This document shows, one piece after another, positions 4,945-5,604 of a stretch of DNA of 5,604 nt. The stretch's first letter is position 1; each line of letters begins with the position of its first letter. Source of the DNA: Muellerivita sp035541195 (GTDB taxonomy: Bacteria > Oederibacteriota > Muellerivitia > Muellerivitales > Muellerivitaceae); the NCBI GenBank assembly GCA_035541195.1, contig DATKNU010000097.1, positions 1 to 5,604 of the forward strand. The letters run 5' to 3'. The notes under the pieces were generated by a model, which saw only the letters and a program-made list of their open reading frames with translations, was not told where the DNA came from and did no database searches. Both the position numbers and the translations under genes were made by a program.

Positions 4945-5604
4945 GTGCGCCATTCATTCTCGATCAAGTGGGCGGCCCTGCTTTTGGCCTTGGGCGCCCC
5001 GGCCTTTCAGGCCCAGGCCCAAGACGCGGCGGTCACCCTGAAGCTGGGCACCCTGGCGCCCCAGGGCTCGCCCTGGGACAAGATCATCCGCGACATGGGC
5101 GAATCCTGGAAAGCCGCGGGCGTGCTCTTGAAGGTTTATCCCGGCGGCGAGCTGGGCGACGAGCCCGACATGGTCACCAAACTGCGCACGGGCCAATTGC
5201 AGGCCGGCGTCTTCACCGTGGTGGGCCTGTCCCAAATCGACAAGGGCTTTTCCGCCCTGTCGGTGCCCATGCTCTATAAGAGCGACGAGGAGAGCGATTA
5301 CGTGCGTTCCAAGCTTCAGCCTTTGCTGGAGAAGCGGCTCTTGGCCGACGGTTTCAAGATCCTCAATTGGGGCGACGCCGGCTGGGTCATGTTCTTCGGC
5401 AAGACCCCCATCCTGACCCCCGACGACCTCAAGAAAGCCAAGTTCTTCATCTGGGGCAACGACACCGACACCATGAACATCTGGAAGTCCGCTGGTTACT
5501 CGCCCATTCCCCTCTCGGCCACCGACATCCTGCCCAACCTGCAGACCGGCCTCATCAATTCCTTCGACACCACGCCGCTGTCCGCCTTGTCCTTCCAATG
5601 GTTC
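4945..5604 (+). CDS. TRAP transporter substrate-binding protein, DctP-like (partial, cut by window edge)
   Basis: This is the periplasmic P subunit of a TRAP transporter, which captures a solute and hands it to the membrane subunits for sodium- or proton-driven uptake. 220 residues are visible of the usual roughly 320-340. A signal peptide (about 1-25) probably ends AQA/Q; there is no lipobox, unlike the T. pallidum counterpart. Domain I opens with TLKLGTLAPQGSPWDKII (31-48). Next come YPGGELGDEPDMVTKLRTGQ (65-84), family-typical, and the hinge region NWGDAGWVMFFGK (141-153). LTPDDLKKAKFFIW (157-170) aligns with the classical DLKGLKIRV segment, and Phe168 stands where the substrate-clamping arginine normally is. 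LPNLQTGLINSFDTTP (196-211) matches the LQTGvvDg block. The GTG start is supported by a perfect Shine-Dalgarno. It is cotranscribed with the TatT gene. The membrane Q and M subunits are expected to the right. Confidence 0.93.
   Translation, partial: MRHSFSIKWAALLLALGAPAFQAQAQDAAVTLKLGTLAPQGSPWDKIIRDMGESWKAAGVLLKVYPGGELGDEPDMVTKLRTGQLQAGVFTVVGLSQIDKGFSALSVPMLYKSDEESDYVRSKLQPLLEKRLLADGFKILNWGDAGWVMFFGKTPILTPDDLKKAKFFIWGNDTDTMNIWKSAGYSPIPLSATDILPNLQTGLINSFDTTPLSALSFQWF

Noticed and set aside
4108..4953. 281-codon minus-strand open frame
   Set aside because: It is antisense to the TatT gene, with no motif or ribosome site, and a Gly/Val/Leu-rich shadow composition.
4954..5598. 214-codon minus-strand open frame
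   Set aside because: It is antisense to the TRAP binding-protein gene, which has a signal peptide, a perfect ribosome site and family motifs.

Overview
The window looks like chromosomal DNA from a GC-rich, free-living diderm (Gram-negative-type) bacterium. It carries an outer-membrane TolC-type channel, an RND efflux pump, a lipoprotein with a lipobox, and a periplasmic solute-binding protein, all in tightly packed genes. The phylum cannot be fixed from this sequence. TatT-type TRAP accessory lipoproteins were first characterised in Treponema, but the family is wider than that and I do not claim a spirochaete.

Left part, minus strand (about 1-3792): four genes read leftward. An ECF-type sigma factor (3277-3792) overlaps by 8 nt a small, unrecognised two-helix membrane protein (2895-3284) whose C-terminus holds a tryptophan-rich eight-residue repeat. 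A hairpin plus T-tract (2845-2874) probably ends that pair. Directly after it comes a good sigma-70-type promoter (TTGACA, 17 bp, TAGATT; 2809-2837) for a second unit: a TolC-family outer-membrane efflux protein (1306-2760) with an ATGA stop/start overlap to an RND inner-membrane pump of the HAE1/AcrB type. The pump runs off the left edge after 436 codons. The adaptor (membrane fusion protein) needed for a complete tripartite pump is not in view. It may lie downstream of the pump gene, beyond the left edge.

Centre (3793-3990): a 198-bp divergent intergenic region with a perfect extended -10 (TGTTATAAT), a second possible promoter with a perfect TTGACA box, and three short GC-rich palindromes that could be operators or leader hairpins.

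Right part, plus strand (3991-5604): a TRAP-transporter pair, a TatT-type TPR-like lipoprotein (3991-4920) followed after 24 nt by a TRAP substrate-binding (P) protein (GTG start at 4945, cut off by the right edge at 220 residues). The arrangement resembles the TPR-associated TRAP (TPAT) transporters described in Treponema pallidum, and the membrane Q/M subunits would be expected further right. The P protein has Phe in place of the arginine that clamps the substrate carboxylate in classical DctP/SiaP proteins, so its ligand is probably not an ordinary C4-dicarboxylate or sialic acid.

No RNA genes, mobile elements or CRISPR arrays were seen. Most of the sequence is ordinary. The points most worth following up are the unusual TRAP pair and the sigma factor with its tryptophan-repeat membrane partner.
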